Assembly: GCF_036327775.1 (NCBI RefSeq)
Contig: NZ_CP109598.1
Coordinates: 2,108,001 to 2,172,000 of the forward strand
Length of the DNA: 64,000 nucleotides
Source: Streptomyces sp. NBC_01498
GTDB lineage: Bacteria; Actinomycetota; Actinomycetes; Streptomycetales; Streptomycetaceae
Direction: 5' to 3'
Under the pieces are notes generated by a model, which was not told the DNA's origin, did not search any database, and saw nothing but the letters and a program-made list of their open reading frames with translations. This document shows positions 1 to 8,769 of this stretch, piece by piece. Made by a program: the position numbers and the translations under genes. Position 1 is the stretch's first letter, and each line of letters begins with the position of its first letter.

Positions 1-2027
1 TCGGTGATCCGTTCGGCCGGCATGCCGATGCCCTTGTCCTCCACCGAGAGCATCACGTCGCCGTTCTCCAACAGCCAGCCGGAGAGCTCGACATGGGCGT
101 CCGGCGGCGAGAACGACGTGGCGTTCTCCAGGAGTTCGGCGACCAGGTGGCTGATGTCGTCCGCGGCGAAGCCGGCCAGCTGGGCGTGGGGCGGCAGCGA
201 ACGGATGGTGATCCGCTCGTACTCCTCGATCTCGCTGACGGCCGCGCGCAGCACGTCCACGAGCGGTACGGGGCCCGCGTACGTGCCCCCGTACTCGTGT
301 CCGGCGAGCACCAGCAGGTTCTCGCTGTGGCGGCGCATGACCGTCGCCATGTGGTCGATCCGGAAGAGGACGGCGAGCCGGTCCGGGTCCTGCTCGCGCT
401 CCTCCAGGCCCTCGATGACACCGAGTTGACGCTCCACCAGGCCCAGAGAGCGCAGCGACAGGTTGACGAACGTGTCGTGCACGGTGTGCCGCAGCGCCTC
501 CAGCTGAGCGGTGATCCCGGCGGTGCGCTCCTGGAGTTCGGCACGCTGGTCGGCCACGGACTGCCGGGCGCCGATCAGTCCGGTGCGGTCGCTGTCGAGC
601 TTCTCGGCGCGGGCCGACACGTCGAGGAACTGCGCGTGCAGGTCGTTGAGCGACCGTACGACCTGGCCGAACTCGTCGTTGCGGCCGGTGAAGCGGACAG
701 GTTCCTCGGTGGCGGGCGCGGCGGCGATCCGGGCGGCGCCGATCCGCAGCACGGCGAGCGGCCGGGTGAGTGTGCGCGCCACGGCGGTGGACGCGCCGAC
801 GGCGACGATCAGCAGGCCGCCGAGGAGCGCGATGCTCAGCTCCAGCGAGGTCACCCCGTCGTCGCGGAGCTGCTCCAGCCTCTTGAGCCCGCTGGAGCCG
901 ATGCCGGACTCGACGCCGCGCATCTGCTCGATCCGGCTGGAGAGGGACGCCTCGACCTTCTCCCGGTTGGCGTCGCGGTCGCTGTCGGAGAGTTCGGGAC
1001 TGTCGGCGAGGCGGGTCAGATACTTCTCCGCCGCGGTGACGTCCGGCCCGGTGACGGTCGTGGCGAGGGACTCGCGCGCCTCGGCGCCCGCCGCCTGGTC
1101 GAAGTCGGCGAGGGAGGCGAGTTCGTGGACGCGGGCCTGCTGGGCGGCGGCGCTCAGCTCGTCCCGCGCCCGGTCGTTCCCGGCGGCGTCGGCGTCGTCC
1201 GCCTCGACGGGCAGCCCCGTGACGGGGTCGAACTCCGGCTCGGCGCTGCGGGGCTCCGGAACGGCGAGCGCGGCCAGCAGCAGACCCCGGGTGGCCGACG
1301 CCTGCTCGACGGCGCGGCCGAGGGCGGCGGGGGCGCGGGTGCCCTGGGCGGTTCCGGGCGGTGTCTTCTCGGCGACCTCGTCGCCGACGGCGTGGAGCTT
1401 GGCGATGACGTCCGTGTACGCCTGGTACGCCTCCAGGGCCGTGCCCTTGCCGGTGAGGGCGGTGCGGCGGATGGACGGGACGGTGGACAGGTCGCGGCGC
1501 AGACCGGGGGAGGCGGACGCGTCGATCTCGTCGATCTGCCGGTCGACGCGGGCAGCGGCGGCGGCGCCGGGCGCGTCGTCGCTGTTCTCGTCCCCGTCGC
1601 TGTTCTCGTCCCCGTCGCCGTTCTCTCCGCCGTCGCTGTTCTCCGCGCCGCTGTCGGACTCGCCGCTCGCGGCCTCCTCGCGGCCGGCGGCGATGTGGAC
1701 GACCACGTCGTCCCGCTCGTCGGCGAGGGAGTGGGCCAGCACGGCCGACTGGCGGTTCAGCTCGGCGAGGGTCACCAGGCGCTGGGCGTCGTTCAGTTCG
1801 GCGGAGGAACCCAGGATCGCGGGCATGCCCGCCGCCACGACGGTGGCGCCGACGACGGCGACCGCGACGACCAGCCGGCTCCGTACCCGTACGCGCTTCC
1901 CGGCGGGAGCCCCGGGCACCTCGGCGGAATCGGCCGTCACCGCTTTACGGGGCCCTGCCGGGCCCTGGGACCCGCCGCGCGTGCCGCTCTTGCCCCGAGG
2001 CCGCTTCTTCTGCACCGGTGCTCGCAT
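1..2027 (-). CDS. Sensor histidine kinase with extracellular nitrate/nitrite-sensing-type region (3' part outside window)
   Basis: This is a membrane sensor kinase read leftwards; its C-terminal end lies beyond the window. The ATG at 2027 is the first start after an in-frame TGA at 2069. A basic cytoplasmic N-terminus is followed by a membrane helix at about residues 47-70 and a long extracytoplasmic region of about 310 residues with an acidic repeat. A second membrane helix (near base 830) leads into a HAMP-like stretch and a DHp region with the CvnA-like motif MRRHSENLLVLAG. The beginning of the ATPase domain follows, with the N-box LVAELLENA and the G1 box VEDKGIGMP. Kinases of this form often head conservon operons, whose further genes would lie left of the window. 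The extracellular fold is inferred to be NIT-like from topology only. The next gene to the right is divergent. Confidence 0.85.
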   Translation of the reverse strand, partial: MRAPVQKKRPRGKSGTRGGSQGPAGPRKAVTADSAEVPGAPAGKRVRVRSRLVVAVAVVGATVVAAGMPAILGSSAELNDAQRLVTLAELNRQSAVLAHSLADERDDVVVHIAAGREEAASGESDSGAENSDGGENGDGDENSDGDENSDDAPGAAAAARVDRQIDEIDASASPGLRRDLSTVPSIRRTALTGKGTALEAYQAYTDVIAKLHAVGDEVAEKTPPGTAQGTRAPAALGRAVEQASATRGLLLAALAVPEPRSAEPEFDPVTGLPVEADDADAAGNDRARDELSAAAQQARVHELASLADFDQAAGAEARESLATTVTGPDVTAAEKYLTRLADSPELSDSDRDANREKVEASLSSRIEQMRGVESGIGSSGLKRLEQLRDDGVTSLELSIALLGGLLIVAVGASTAVARTLTRPLAVLRIGAARIAAAPATEEPVRFTGRNDEFGQVVRSLNDLHAQFLDVSARAEKLDSDRTGLIGARQSVADQRAELQERTAGITAQLEALRHTVHDTFVNLSLRSLGLVERQLGVIEGLEEREQDPDRLAVLFRIDHMATVMRRHSENLLVLAGHEYGGTYAGPVPLVDVLRAAVSEIEEYERITIRSLPPHAQLAGFAADDISHLVAELLENATSFSPPDAHVELSGWLLENGDVMLSVEDKGIGMPAERIT
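1577..1648 (-). repeat. Four 18-bp tandem repeats inside the sensor kinase gene
   Basis: Four consecutive 18-bp units (1577-1594, 1595-1612, 1613-1630, 1631-1648) lie in frame. The first two are identical and the others differ at a few bases. They encode a Glu/Asn/Ser/Asp/Gly-rich tract in the extracellular loop of the kinase, so a change in copy number would lengthen or shorten the loop by six residues without a frameshift. Confidence 0.85.
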
Positions 2028-2462
2028 TCTCGACTCGTCCGCCCACGAGGCAGAGGCGGCGTCCGGTCACATCCGGAGACCTCCTCAACCCCTGGCACGG
2101 CTTCCGACCATTCCAGCGTTTCTCGGAGGGGGCGCGTATCGGCCGCTCCGCCACCTGAACGAGTGAACATCAAGGTGGAGTTGGCGAACAACTCGCGCGG
2201 GCGCGCGCTACGGGTGTGCACCGTGGGGCGGTTGGAACTTACGCGTGAGCTTTGGCAGGATGCCCGGCCGCACCGTCACGGACCGGACCGTTCCCGGCCC
2301 CGGTGGGAGGCGCGCGCCCGGTGCCTCGTACCGGGAGCGCGCCGGGAGTACGCCACGGCGCGCGGCGGGAACCGGTGCGCGCCGGGGTGCGTCCCGGGCG
2401 CGGGCGCGCGGAAGGGTGAAGGGCACCCGGGGCCTGGCGCGGGCTCGGGCAGACTGGCGGTC
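2028..2462. other. Divergent intergenic region, no gene seen
   Basis: About 435 bp separate the divergent starts of the kinase and the PP2C-like gene. A GGAGG lies at about 2078-2088 on the minus strand, but it is followed by an in-frame stop, so it does not mark the kinase start. The short reading frames here have no convincing coding signal. Promoters for both genes presumably lie here, but none could be identified. Confidence 0.5.
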
Positions 2463-3245
2463 ATGCGTATCGACATCGCCACCGCGCCCGGCAGCCATCC
2501 GCGACCCAACGAGGACTGGACGGCCGTGGCCGCGCCCTCGGCGGGCAGCGGCGGCACGCTCATCGCGCTGGACGGCGTGACGCCTCCGCCGGACGGCGAC
2601 GGCTGCGCGCACGGTGTGCCCTGGTTCACCGCGCGCCTGGGCGGGGCACTGACCGAACTGTCGGCGTCACGTCGTGAGTTGTCCCTGGCCGACGCCCTGG
2701 CGGAGTCGATCCGGCGCACCGCCGACGCCCACCGGGACACGTGTGACCTTTCTCACCCCCGTACGCCGCAGGCGACGGTCGTCATGGTGCGCTGGGACGC
2801 GGACACCGTCGAGCATCTCGTGCTGTCCGACTCCACGCTCCTGCTGGAGTCGCCGGACGGCGAGGTGCGGGCGGTCGTGGACGACCGGCTGGACCGCGTT
2901 CCGCGCGAGGTGCGCCGACGGGCGGCGGCGACGGACGCGCTGCGCAACGCGAAGGGCGGTTTCTTCACGGCGGCGGTGGACCCGGGCGTGGCGGCCAAGG
3001 CGGTGACGGGGCGCACGCCCGCAGCGGACGTGCGCGCCGTCGTGGCGTTGACGGACGGGGCGGCGCGCTGGGTGGAGGTGTTCCGGGAGGGCGACTGGGC
3101 GGACTGTCTGGCGCTCGTCAGGAAGAGCGGTCCACAGGAGCTGATCGACCGGGTACGGGCGGCGGAGTCGGCGGACCCGGACGGGGCGGCCTTCCGGCGT
3201 GGCAAGCCGTACGACGACGCGACGGTCGTGTACGTCGAGCCGTAG
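2463..3245 (+). CDS. PP2C-like (PPM family) protein phosphatase, 260 aa
   Basis: A cytosolic protein of 260 residues resembling the PPM/PP2C serine/threonine phosphatase fold. It opens with the RPNEDW motif typical of PPM enzymes (residues 14-19, metal-binding Glu and Asp), followed by IALDGVT in place of the usual DGxGG. It ends with the PYDDATVVYV motif, in which the DD pair is the usual last metal-binding element. The middle Asp motif appears as ALTDGAARW. The ATG at 2463 fits the conserved N-terminus; a longer frame continuous with upstream sequence has no support. It may be a phosphatase acting on nearby signalling proteins, but the substrate is unknown and the missing GG makes activity uncertain. 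Confidence 0.75.
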   Translation: MRIDIATAPGSHPRPNEDWTAVAAPSAGSGGTLIALDGVTPPPDGDGCAHGVPWFTARLGGALTELSASRRELSLADALAESIRRTADAHRDTCDLSHPRTPQATVVMVRWDADTVEHLVLSDSTLLLESPDGEVRAVVDDRLDRVPREVRRRAAATDALRNAKGGFFTAAVDPGVAAKAVTGRTPAADVRAVVALTDGAARWVEVFREGDWADCLALVRKSGPQELIDRVRAAESADPDGAAFRRGKPYDDATVVYVEP

Positions 3246-3280
3246 GCCCGGTGCGTGGGGTCGGGCCCCGTACTGCGGAC

Positions 3281-3628
3281 GGACAGCACCACCCGGGCCC
3301 CGCCCGACACGTCCCACCCGGCGCGCCACACGCGCACGGCACCTCGCGGTCGTGTCGGAGCCGACCGCCGTGTACACCCGGCACGAGGCAGGTTCTCCGC
3401 CGCGCGCCCGCACACCGGACCCCGCTCGCACGCGCCGACGAGGCAGGGGCCGGTCCACAGCGGGGCGCACGGTGGTCCCTGCGGGCGGACGGCGCCACCG
3501 GGACGGCACCACCCGGGCCCCGCCCAACAGGTCCCACCCGACACGTCCCGCCCGGCGCGCCACACGCGCACGGCACCTCGCGGTCGCGTCGCCGCCCGCC
3601 GCCGCGTACACCCGGCACCAGGCCGGTC
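3281..3628. repeat. Imperfect long direct repeat in a non-coding stretch
   Basis: The 458-bp gap between 3246 and 3703 is filled by degenerate duplicated sequence. Copy one runs from about 3281 to 3357 and copy two from about 3501 to 3592. They share the run CACCACCCGGGCCCCGCCC and, further on, GGCGCGCCACACGCGCACGG followed by CACCTCGCGGTCG. Copy two carries an extra segment of about 15 bp. A second shared block (GTACACCCGGCACNAGGC) follows each copy, at about 3370-3391 and 3604-3623. Reading frames across the repeat exist on both strands but look like by-products of the base composition. No promoter or RNA gene was identified. Confidence 0.7.
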
Positions 3629-3703
3629 CGCAGCGGGGGTACGGCGGGCCCTACGGCGGACGGCGTTACACGGCCGGGGTGTCCTTCGCGGCGGGGGCCT
3701 CGA

Positions 3704-4207
3704 TCAGCTCTCCGCGCGGGCGTTCAAGTGGTGCAGCAGGCGGGCCAGTTCGGCGACCTCGGAGCGGTCCCAGTCGGCGAGTTTGCGTACGTACCGCTCG
3801 CGCCGCGCGTCCCGTACCCGGCGGAAGCGTTCGACGCCCTCGGCGGTGAGCCGGACCAGGGAGGCGCGCCCGTCGGCCGGGTCGGGTTCGCGGGTGACGA
3901 GGCCGAGTGCTTCCAGCGCGTGCAGCTGGCGGCTCATGGTGGCCTTGCCGACCCCGAAGTAGACGGCGAGATCGGTGGCGCGCTGGTGGCCGGTCTCCTC
4001 CAGCCGTACGAGAAGTCCGTAGGCCGCCGGTTCCAGCTCGGGGTGGACCTCGCGGGCCATCTCCCCGGAGTTGGCCCTGGCCCGCCGCAGAAAGACGGCC
4101 AGTTCGCGTTCCAGGGCGAGGAATTCGCGGTCCACCTCGCCCTTCCGGGCCGGGCCGGGTTCTCCCGCCGTACCGTCTCCGTGCACGTCAGCACTCGTAG
4201 CGACCAT
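3704..4207 (-). CDS. MarR family transcriptional regulator
   Basis: A winged-helix MarR-type DNA-binding protein of 167 residues. The recognition helix region reads RATDLAVYFGVGKATMSRQLHALEALGLV, and the wing carries the classic DPADGRASLVRLT motif. The ATG at 4207 has AGGAG 14 bases upstream. A longer version starting at 4264 adds 19 basic residues, has only a weak GAAAG directly before its ATG, and is the alternative. The gene lies just downstream of the lon terminator, on the same strand. The ligand and targets are not evident from the sequence. Confidence 0.85.
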   Translation of the reverse strand: MVATSADVHGDGTAGEPGPARKGEVDREFLALERELAVFLRRARANSGEMAREVHPELEPAAYGLLVRLEETGHQRATDLAVYFGVGKATMSRQLHALEALGLVTREPDPADGRASLVRLTAEGVERFRRVRDARRERYVRKLADWDRSEVAELARLLHHLNARAES

Positions 4208-4325
4208 CGCGCGCTTTCCCGCTCCTGAAGGTGTCCGCCGGGCCCGTCGCCGCAGCACTGTCATTCTTTCGCAGGTTTATACCAGCGGCGACAAACGGGG
4301 CCCGACTCCCTCCGTGTGGACGCGG

Positions 4326-4356
4326 CGGACCCCCGGCACCGGGTGCCGGGGGTCCG
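4326..4356 (-). terminator. Hairpin terminator downstream of lon
   Basis: The arms CGGACCCCCGGCACC (4326-4340) and GGTGCCGGGGGTCCG (4342-4356) are exact inverted copies, sitting 15 bases after the lon stop and before the MarR gene. The inner bases must stay unpaired to form a loop. There is no U-tract, as is usual for Streptomyces. Confidence 0.7.
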
Positions 4357-4371
4357 CTCAGCCGTCCGTTC

Positions 4372-6798
4372 CTACGCGGCGAGGGGGATCTCGCCGGCCG
4401 TCCCGGCCTTCTCCGCCGTCGCCGGCGAGAGAGCCAGCTCCAGCACCTGGCGTACGTCCGTCACCGGGTGGACCTCCAGCTTGTCCAGGATCTCGGCGGG
4501 GACGTCGTCCAGGTCCGCCTCGTTCCGCTTCGGGATCACCACCGTGGTGATGCCCGCCCGGTGCGCGGCCAGCAGCTTCTGCTTGACCCCGCCGATGGGC
4601 AGGACCCGCCCGGTCAGCGAGACCTCGCCGGTCATGGCGACGTCCGTACGGACCTGACGTCCGCTGAGCAGCGACGCGAGCGCCGTGGTCATCGTCACGC
4701 CCGCGCTCGGGCCGTCCTTGGGCACCGCGCCCGCCGGGAAGTGGATGTGCACGCCCCGGTCCTTCAGGTCGGCCACGGGCAGTTCCAGTTCGGCGCCGTG
4801 CGAGCGCAGGAAGGAGAGCGCGATCTGGGCCGACTCCTTCATGACGTCGCCGAGCTGGCCGGTGAGGGTCAGCCCCGATCCGCCGGTCTCCGGGTCGGCC
4901 AGCGACGCCTCCACGAAGAGGACGTCCCCGCCCGCGCCGGTCACGGCGAGACCGGTGGCCACGCCCGGCACCGCCGTGCGGCGCTCGGCCGGGTCCTGGG
5001 CGGACTCGGGCACATGGTGCGGCCGGCCGATCAGGCCGCGCAGATCGCCGTCTCCCACGGAGAGGGGCAGTTCGCGCTCGCCCAGCTCGTGCTGTGCGGC
5101 GACCTTGCGCAGGAGCCTGGCGATGGAGCGTTCCAGGTTGCGTACGCCCGCCTCGCGGGTGTACTCGCCCGCCAGCTTGCGCAGCGCGCTGTCCTCCAGC
5201 GCGACCTCGCCGGTCTCCAGACCGGCCCGCTCCAGTTGCCGGGGCAGCAGGTGGTCACGGGCGATGACGACCTTCTCGTCCTCGGTGTAGCCGTCGAGCC
5301 GCACCAGTTCCATCCGGTCGAGCAGTGCCTCGGGGATGGCCTCCAGGACGTTCGCGGTGGCGAGGAAGACCACGTCGGAGAGGTCGAGTTCGACCTCCAG
5401 GTAGTGGTCGCGGAAGGTGTGGTTCTGCGCCGGGTCGAGCACTTCGAGGAGGGCGGCGGCCGGGTCGCCCCGGTAGTCGGAGCCGACCTTGTCGATCTCG
5501 TCGAGGAGGACGACCGGGTTCATCGAACCGGCCTCCTTGATCGCCCGCACGATGCGGCCGGGCAGGGCTCCCACGTACGTACGCCGGTGGCCGCGGATCT
5601 CCGCCTCGTCCCGGACACCACCGAGCGCGACACGCACGAACGAACGGCCCATGGCGTGCGCGACGGACTCGCCGAGCGAGGTCTTGCCGACGCCGGGCGG
5701 GCCGACGAGGGCGAGGACGGCGCCGCCTCTGCGGCCTCCGACCACGCCGAGGCCGCGGTCGTCGCGGCGCTTGCGGACAGCCAGGTACTCCGTGATGCGT
5801 TCCTTCACGTCCTCCAGGCCCGCGTGCTCGGCGTCGAGGACGCGCTGGGCGCCCCGGATGTCGTACGCGTCCTCAGACCGCTCGTTCCACGGCAGTTCGA
5901 GGACGGTGTCCAGCCAGGTGCGGATCCAGGAGCCCTCGGGGCTCTGGTCGGAGGACCGCTCCAGCTTGTCGACCTCCTTGAGCGCGGCGTCCCGGACGTT
6001 CTCGGGCAGATCGGCGGCCTCCACCCGGGAGCGGTAGTCGTCGGACTCGTCGCCGGGGTCGCCGTTGAGCTCGGACAGCTCCTTGCGTACGGCGTCGAGC
6101 TGGCGCCGCAGCAGGAACTCGCGCTGCTGCTTGTCGACGCCCTCCTGGACGTCCTTGGCGATGGACTCGGCGACGTCCTGCTCGGCGAAGTGCTCGCGGA
6201 GCTGGTCGGTCGCGGTCTTCAGCCGGGCGACCGGGTCGGCGGTCTCCAGCAGCTCGACCTTCTGGGCGGTGCTGAGGAACGGCGAGTAACCGGCGTTGTC
6301 GGCGAGCTGCGAGACGTCGTCGATCTGCTGGACCCGGTCCACGACCTGCCAGGCGCCGCGCTTCTTCAGCCAGTCGGTGGCGAGGGCCTTGTACTCCTTG
6401 ATCAGTTCGGTGACGGACCCGGGCAGCGGGTCGGGAACGGTCTCCTCGACCGGCAACCCCTCCACCCACAGGGCCCGGCCGGGCCCGGTCGTACCGGAGC
6501 CGATCCTGACGCGGCCCCGGCCGCGGATCAGGGCGCCGGGGTCGCCGTCGGAGAGCCGGCCGACCTGTTCGACCGTCCCGAGGACGCCGGTCCCGGCGTA
6601 GGCACCGTCCAGCCGCGGCACGAGCAGCACCTTCGGCTTCCCCCCGTCGGGGGTGTCACGGGCGGCGGCCTGGGCGGCCTCGACGGCGGCCCGCACGTCG
6701 GCGTCGGACAGATCCAGCGGCACCACCATTCCGGGCAGCACGACCTCGTCGTCGAGCGGCAGCACGGGCAGGGTGAGCGGTGTGGACGTGGCAGCCAT
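4372..6798 (-). CDS. lon: ATP-dependent Lon protease
   Basis: Cytosolic AAA+ serine protease of 808 residues, the usual length for bacterial LonA. It has an N-terminal substrate-binding domain (about 10-205) and a coiled region. The AAA+ module carries Walker A GPPGVGKTS at 366-374 and Walker B VVLLDEIDK at about 429-437. The C-terminal protease domain carries the Ser-Lys dyad: Ser698 in KDGPSAG and Lys741 in PIGGVKQKLLAA, 43 residues apart as in E. coli Lon. The ATG at 6798 has the ribosome binding site AAGGGGAG. It degrades misfolded and regulatory proteins. Upstream lie an HspR-type and a ClgR-type site, matching what is known of Streptomyces lon control. Confidence 0.97.
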   Translation of the reverse strand: MAATSTPLTLPVLPLDDEVVLPGMVVPLDLSDADVRAAVEAAQAAARDTPDGGKPKVLLVPRLDGAYAGTGVLGTVEQVGRLSDGDPGALIRGRGRVRIGSGTTGPGRALWVEGLPVEETVPDPLPGSVTELIKEYKALATDWLKKRGAWQVVDRVQQIDDVSQLADNAGYSPFLSTAQKVELLETADPVARLKTATDQLREHFAEQDVAESIAKDVQEGVDKQQREFLLRRQLDAVRKELSELNGDPGDESDDYRSRVEAADLPENVRDAALKEVDKLERSSDQSPEGSWIRTWLDTVLELPWNERSEDAYDIRGAQRVLDAEHAGLEDVKERITEYLAVRKRRDDRGLGVVGGRRGGAVLALVGPPGVGKTSLGESVAHAMGRSFVRVALGGVRDEAEIRGHRRTYVGALPGRIVRAIKEAGSMNPVVLLDEIDKVGSDYRGDPAAALLEVLDPAQNHTFRDHYLEVELDLSDVVFLATANVLEAIPEALLDRMELVRLDGYTEDEKVVIARDHLLPRQLERAGLETGEVALEDSALRKLAGEYTREAGVRNLERSIARLLRKVAAQHELGERELPLSVGDGDLRGLIGRPHHVPESAQDPAERRTAVPGVATGLAVTGAGGDVLFVEASLADPETGGSGLTLTGQLGDVMKESAQIALSFLRSHGAELELPVADLKDRGVHIHFPAGAVPKDGPSAGVTMTTALASLLSGRQVRTDVAMTGEVSLTGRVLPIGGVKQKLLAAHRAGITTVVIPKRNEADLDDVPAEILDKLEVHPVTDVRQVLELALSPATAEKAGTAGEIPLAA

Positions 6799-6821
6799 GG
6801 TCTCCCCTTCGGCAGCAAAAA

Positions 6822-6842
6822 GTTGAGCTATGCAGACTCAAT
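6822..6842 (-). promoter_or_regulatory. HAIR-type operator (HspR) upstream of lon
   Basis: TTGAGC, then seven bases, then ACTCAA (6823-6841) matches the HspR inverted repeat consensus CTTGAGT-N7-ACTCAAG at nearly every position. It sits 25-43 bases upstream of the lon ATG. HspR/DnaK repression of lon has been described in S. coelicolor (recalled). Confidence 0.8.
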
Positions 6843-6883
6843 GCTTATGAGCCCGGGGTTGTTCCCCGATACGGGGGGAGGGT

Positions 6884-6899
6884 GTTCGCTCTGAGCGAT
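6884..6899 (-). promoter_or_regulatory. ClgR-type activator site upstream of lon
   Basis: On the lon strand the site reads ATCGCTCAGAGCGAAC. It contains CGCTCAGAGCG, which fits the ClgR core CGCYNANRGCG exactly, and the following AAC fits the flank. It lies about 90 bases upstream of the lon start, a typical activator position. ClgR activation of lon and clp genes is known in Streptomyces. Confidence 0.7.
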
Positions 6900-7056
6900 C
6901 CCGGCGCCATGACCGTCCGGACTGTCCGGACCTCCGCCGGGCACACGCCTCCCGAACCGGTTTGGCCGCGCCCCCGCGCCCCCGCGAGGATGGCCCTGGT
7001 TCCGGTCCCCGTGACGGCGCACGGCGCGTGCGGCGCGTACGACGTGCTCGGCGCGC

Positions 7057-7083
7057 AGAACGCGCAGAACGCGCAGAACGCGG
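7057..7083 (+). repeat. Short tandem repeat, GCGCAGAAC three times
   Basis: About three copies of a 9-base unit lie in the non-coding stretch between lon and the next gene. No function is evident. Confidence 0.6.
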
Positions 7084-7122
7084 TGGACACGGAGAACCAA
7101 CAGAGAACAAGGAGACTTCCCC

Positions 7123-7923
7123 GTGCCCGACCCCGCGCCCGACCGCCTGTCCGACCGCTTGTCCGATCCCGCGCCCGGCCCCCTGTCCGACAGCGGCGAC
7201 GGCCGCCCCGTCACCCTCGACCGGCGGGACGGGCCGTACGGCGAGATCGTCCTGCGGCGGCGGCCCGGCGACGGCGCCGACAGCGGGGACGTCCACGAGA
7301 TCATCGCCAACGGCACGTTCCTGATGGACACCTCCGACGGGCGCTCCGAGCGGCTGCTGATCGACGCCGCGCAGGCGAGCCTCGCCCCCGACCGCCGCGA
7401 CGGCCGGCCCACCGTGCTCATCGGCGGGCTCGGCGTCGGCTTCTCCCTCGCGCACGCCGCAGCCGACCCGCGCTGGGGCCGGATCGTGGTCGTGGAGCGC
7501 GAACAGGCCGTCATCGACTGGCACCACAGGGGGCCGCTCGCCCGTATCTCCGGCGCCGCGCTCGGCGACCCGCGCACGGTGATCCTCCACACCGACCTGG
7601 TCGGCCACCTCCGTACGGCGACCGAGGAGGCGCGGGAGACCGGCGAGCACATCGACCGCTACGACGCCCTCTGTCTCGACATCGACAACGGGCCCGGCTG
7701 GACCGTCACCGACGAGAACGCGGGCCTCTACGCGCCCGGCGGACTGGCCGCCTGCCTGGAGCGGCTCAATCCCGGCGGCGTCCTCGCCGTGTGGTCCGCG
7801 CAGCCCTCGCCCGCGTTCGAGGAAGCGCTGCGGAATGCCGGTTTCACCGGGGTTAGGACGGAAGAGATCACAGTTGCCCGGGGAGTGCCTGACGTGGTGC
7901 ATCTCGGCATTCGCCCTGCGTAG
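7123..7923 (+). CDS. Spermidine synthase-like SAM-binding protein
   Basis: A cytosolic protein of 266 residues with the Rossmann core of the spermidine synthase/class I methyltransferase superfamily. A glycine-rich motif VLIGGLGVGFSLA (about 97-109) is followed by IVVVEREQAVIDWH, whose acidic residue would contact the SAM-type cofactor. YDALCLDIDNGPGW (about 183-196) is the equivalent of the catalytic region. The N-terminal 20 residues are low complexity (repeated DRLSDP). GTG at 7123 follows AAGGAGA by eight bases. Polyamine synthesis is not proven; many actinobacterial relatives are of unknown function. It is transcribed away from lon and towards the two-component pair. Confidence 0.75.
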   Translation: MPDPAPDRLSDRLSDPAPGPLSDSGDGRPVTLDRRDGPYGEIVLRRRPGDGADSGDVHEIIANGTFLMDTSDGRSERLLIDAAQASLAPDRRDGRPTVLIGGLGVGFSLAHAAADPRWGRIVVVEREQAVIDWHHRGPLARISGAALGDPRTVILHTDLVGHLRTATEEARETGEHIDRYDALCLDIDNGPGWTVTDENAGLYAPGGLAACLERLNPGGVLAVWSAQPSPAFEEALRNAGFTGVRTEEITVARGVPDVVHLGIRPA

Positions 7924-8031
7924 CCGGGACCCCTCCGGTGCCTCTACGCTGCTCCCCACACACGGGATACGCCTCCGCACGGGGCGGGAGTCCCAGGAAC
8001 ACGGATCGCGGAACGTACCAGGGGCGGGGCG

Positions 8032-8769
8032 ATGGAGCAGACACACACCAGCCAGAACGGGGTCGCGGCCACTCCCGGCGCGCAGCGCCGGGTGCTCGTG
8101 GTCGAGGACGACGCGACGATCGTGGACGCCATCGCGGCCCGGCTGCGCGCCGAGGGCTTCGTCGTCCAGACCGCGGTCGACGGCCCGGCCGCCGTGGACG
8201 CCGCCGAGGCGTGGCAGCCCGATCTGATGGTGCTCGACGTGATGCTGCCCGGCTTCGACGGCCTGGAGGTCTGCCGCCGTGTCCAGGCGCAGCGCCCCGT
8301 GCCCGTGCTGATGCTGACGGCGCGCGACGACGAGACCGACATGCTGGTGGGCCTCGGCGTCGGGGCCGACGACTACATGACGAAGCCGTTCTCGATGCGG
8401 GAGCTGGCGGCCCGGGTGCATGTCCTGCTGCGCCGGGTGGAGCGCGCGGCGCTCGCCGCCGTGACGCCCCGCAGCGGCATCCTGCGCCTCGGTGAGCTGG
8501 AGATCGACCACGCGCAGCGCCGGGTGCGGGTGCGCGGCGAGGACGTGCACCTGACGCCCACCGAGTTCGACCTGCTGGTCTGTCTGGCCAACACCCCGCG
8601 TGCCGTGCTGTCGCGGGAGCAGCTGCTGGCCGAGGTGTGGGACTGGGCGGACGCCTCGGGCACCCGTACGGTCGACAGCCACATCAAGGCGCTGCGCCGG
8701 AAGATCGGCGCCGAGCGCATCCGTACGGTGCACGGGGTCGGGTACGCGCTGGAGACACCGGCGCCATGA
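8032..8769 (+). CDS. OmpR/PhoB family response regulator
   Basis: A two-component response regulator of 245 residues. The receiver domain (about 19-133) has acidic Asp26-Asp27, the phospho-acceptor Asp69 in LMVLDVMLPG, and the KPF motif with the conserved Lys. It is followed by a winged-helix DNA-binding domain (LTPTEFDLLVCLANTPRAVL to GVGYALE). The stop overlaps the start of the partner kinase (ATGA at 8766-8769), indicating translational coupling. Targets are not evident. Confidence 0.93.
   Translation: MEQTHTSQNGVAATPGAQRRVLVVEDDATIVDAIAARLRAEGFVVQTAVDGPAAVDAAEAWQPDLMVLDVMLPGFDGLEVCRRVQAQRPVPVLMLTARDDETDMLVGLGVGADDYMTKPFSMRELAARVHVLLRRVERAALAAVTPRSGILRLGELEIDHAQRRVRVRGEDVHLTPTEFDLLVCLANTPRAVLSREQLLAEVWDWADASGTRTVDSHIKALRRKIGAERIRTVHGVGYALETPAP

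Noticed and set aside
93..3245. A 1050-residue plus-strand frame
   Set aside because: It runs antisense through the kinase gene and then joins the PP2C gene. Only the part from 2463 shows family motifs.
3118..3618. Repeat-containing protein on the minus strand
   Set aside because: The amino acid repeat merely follows the DNA repeat. There is no convincing start, and several frames are open at once.
4231..6894. An 887-residue plus-strand frame opposite lon
   Set aside because: It is a shadow of lon caused by GC-rich third positions, with no recognisable domain.
6838..8733. A 631-residue minus-strand frame
   Set aside because: It lies opposite the spermidine-synthase-like gene and the response regulator, whose motifs are clear.
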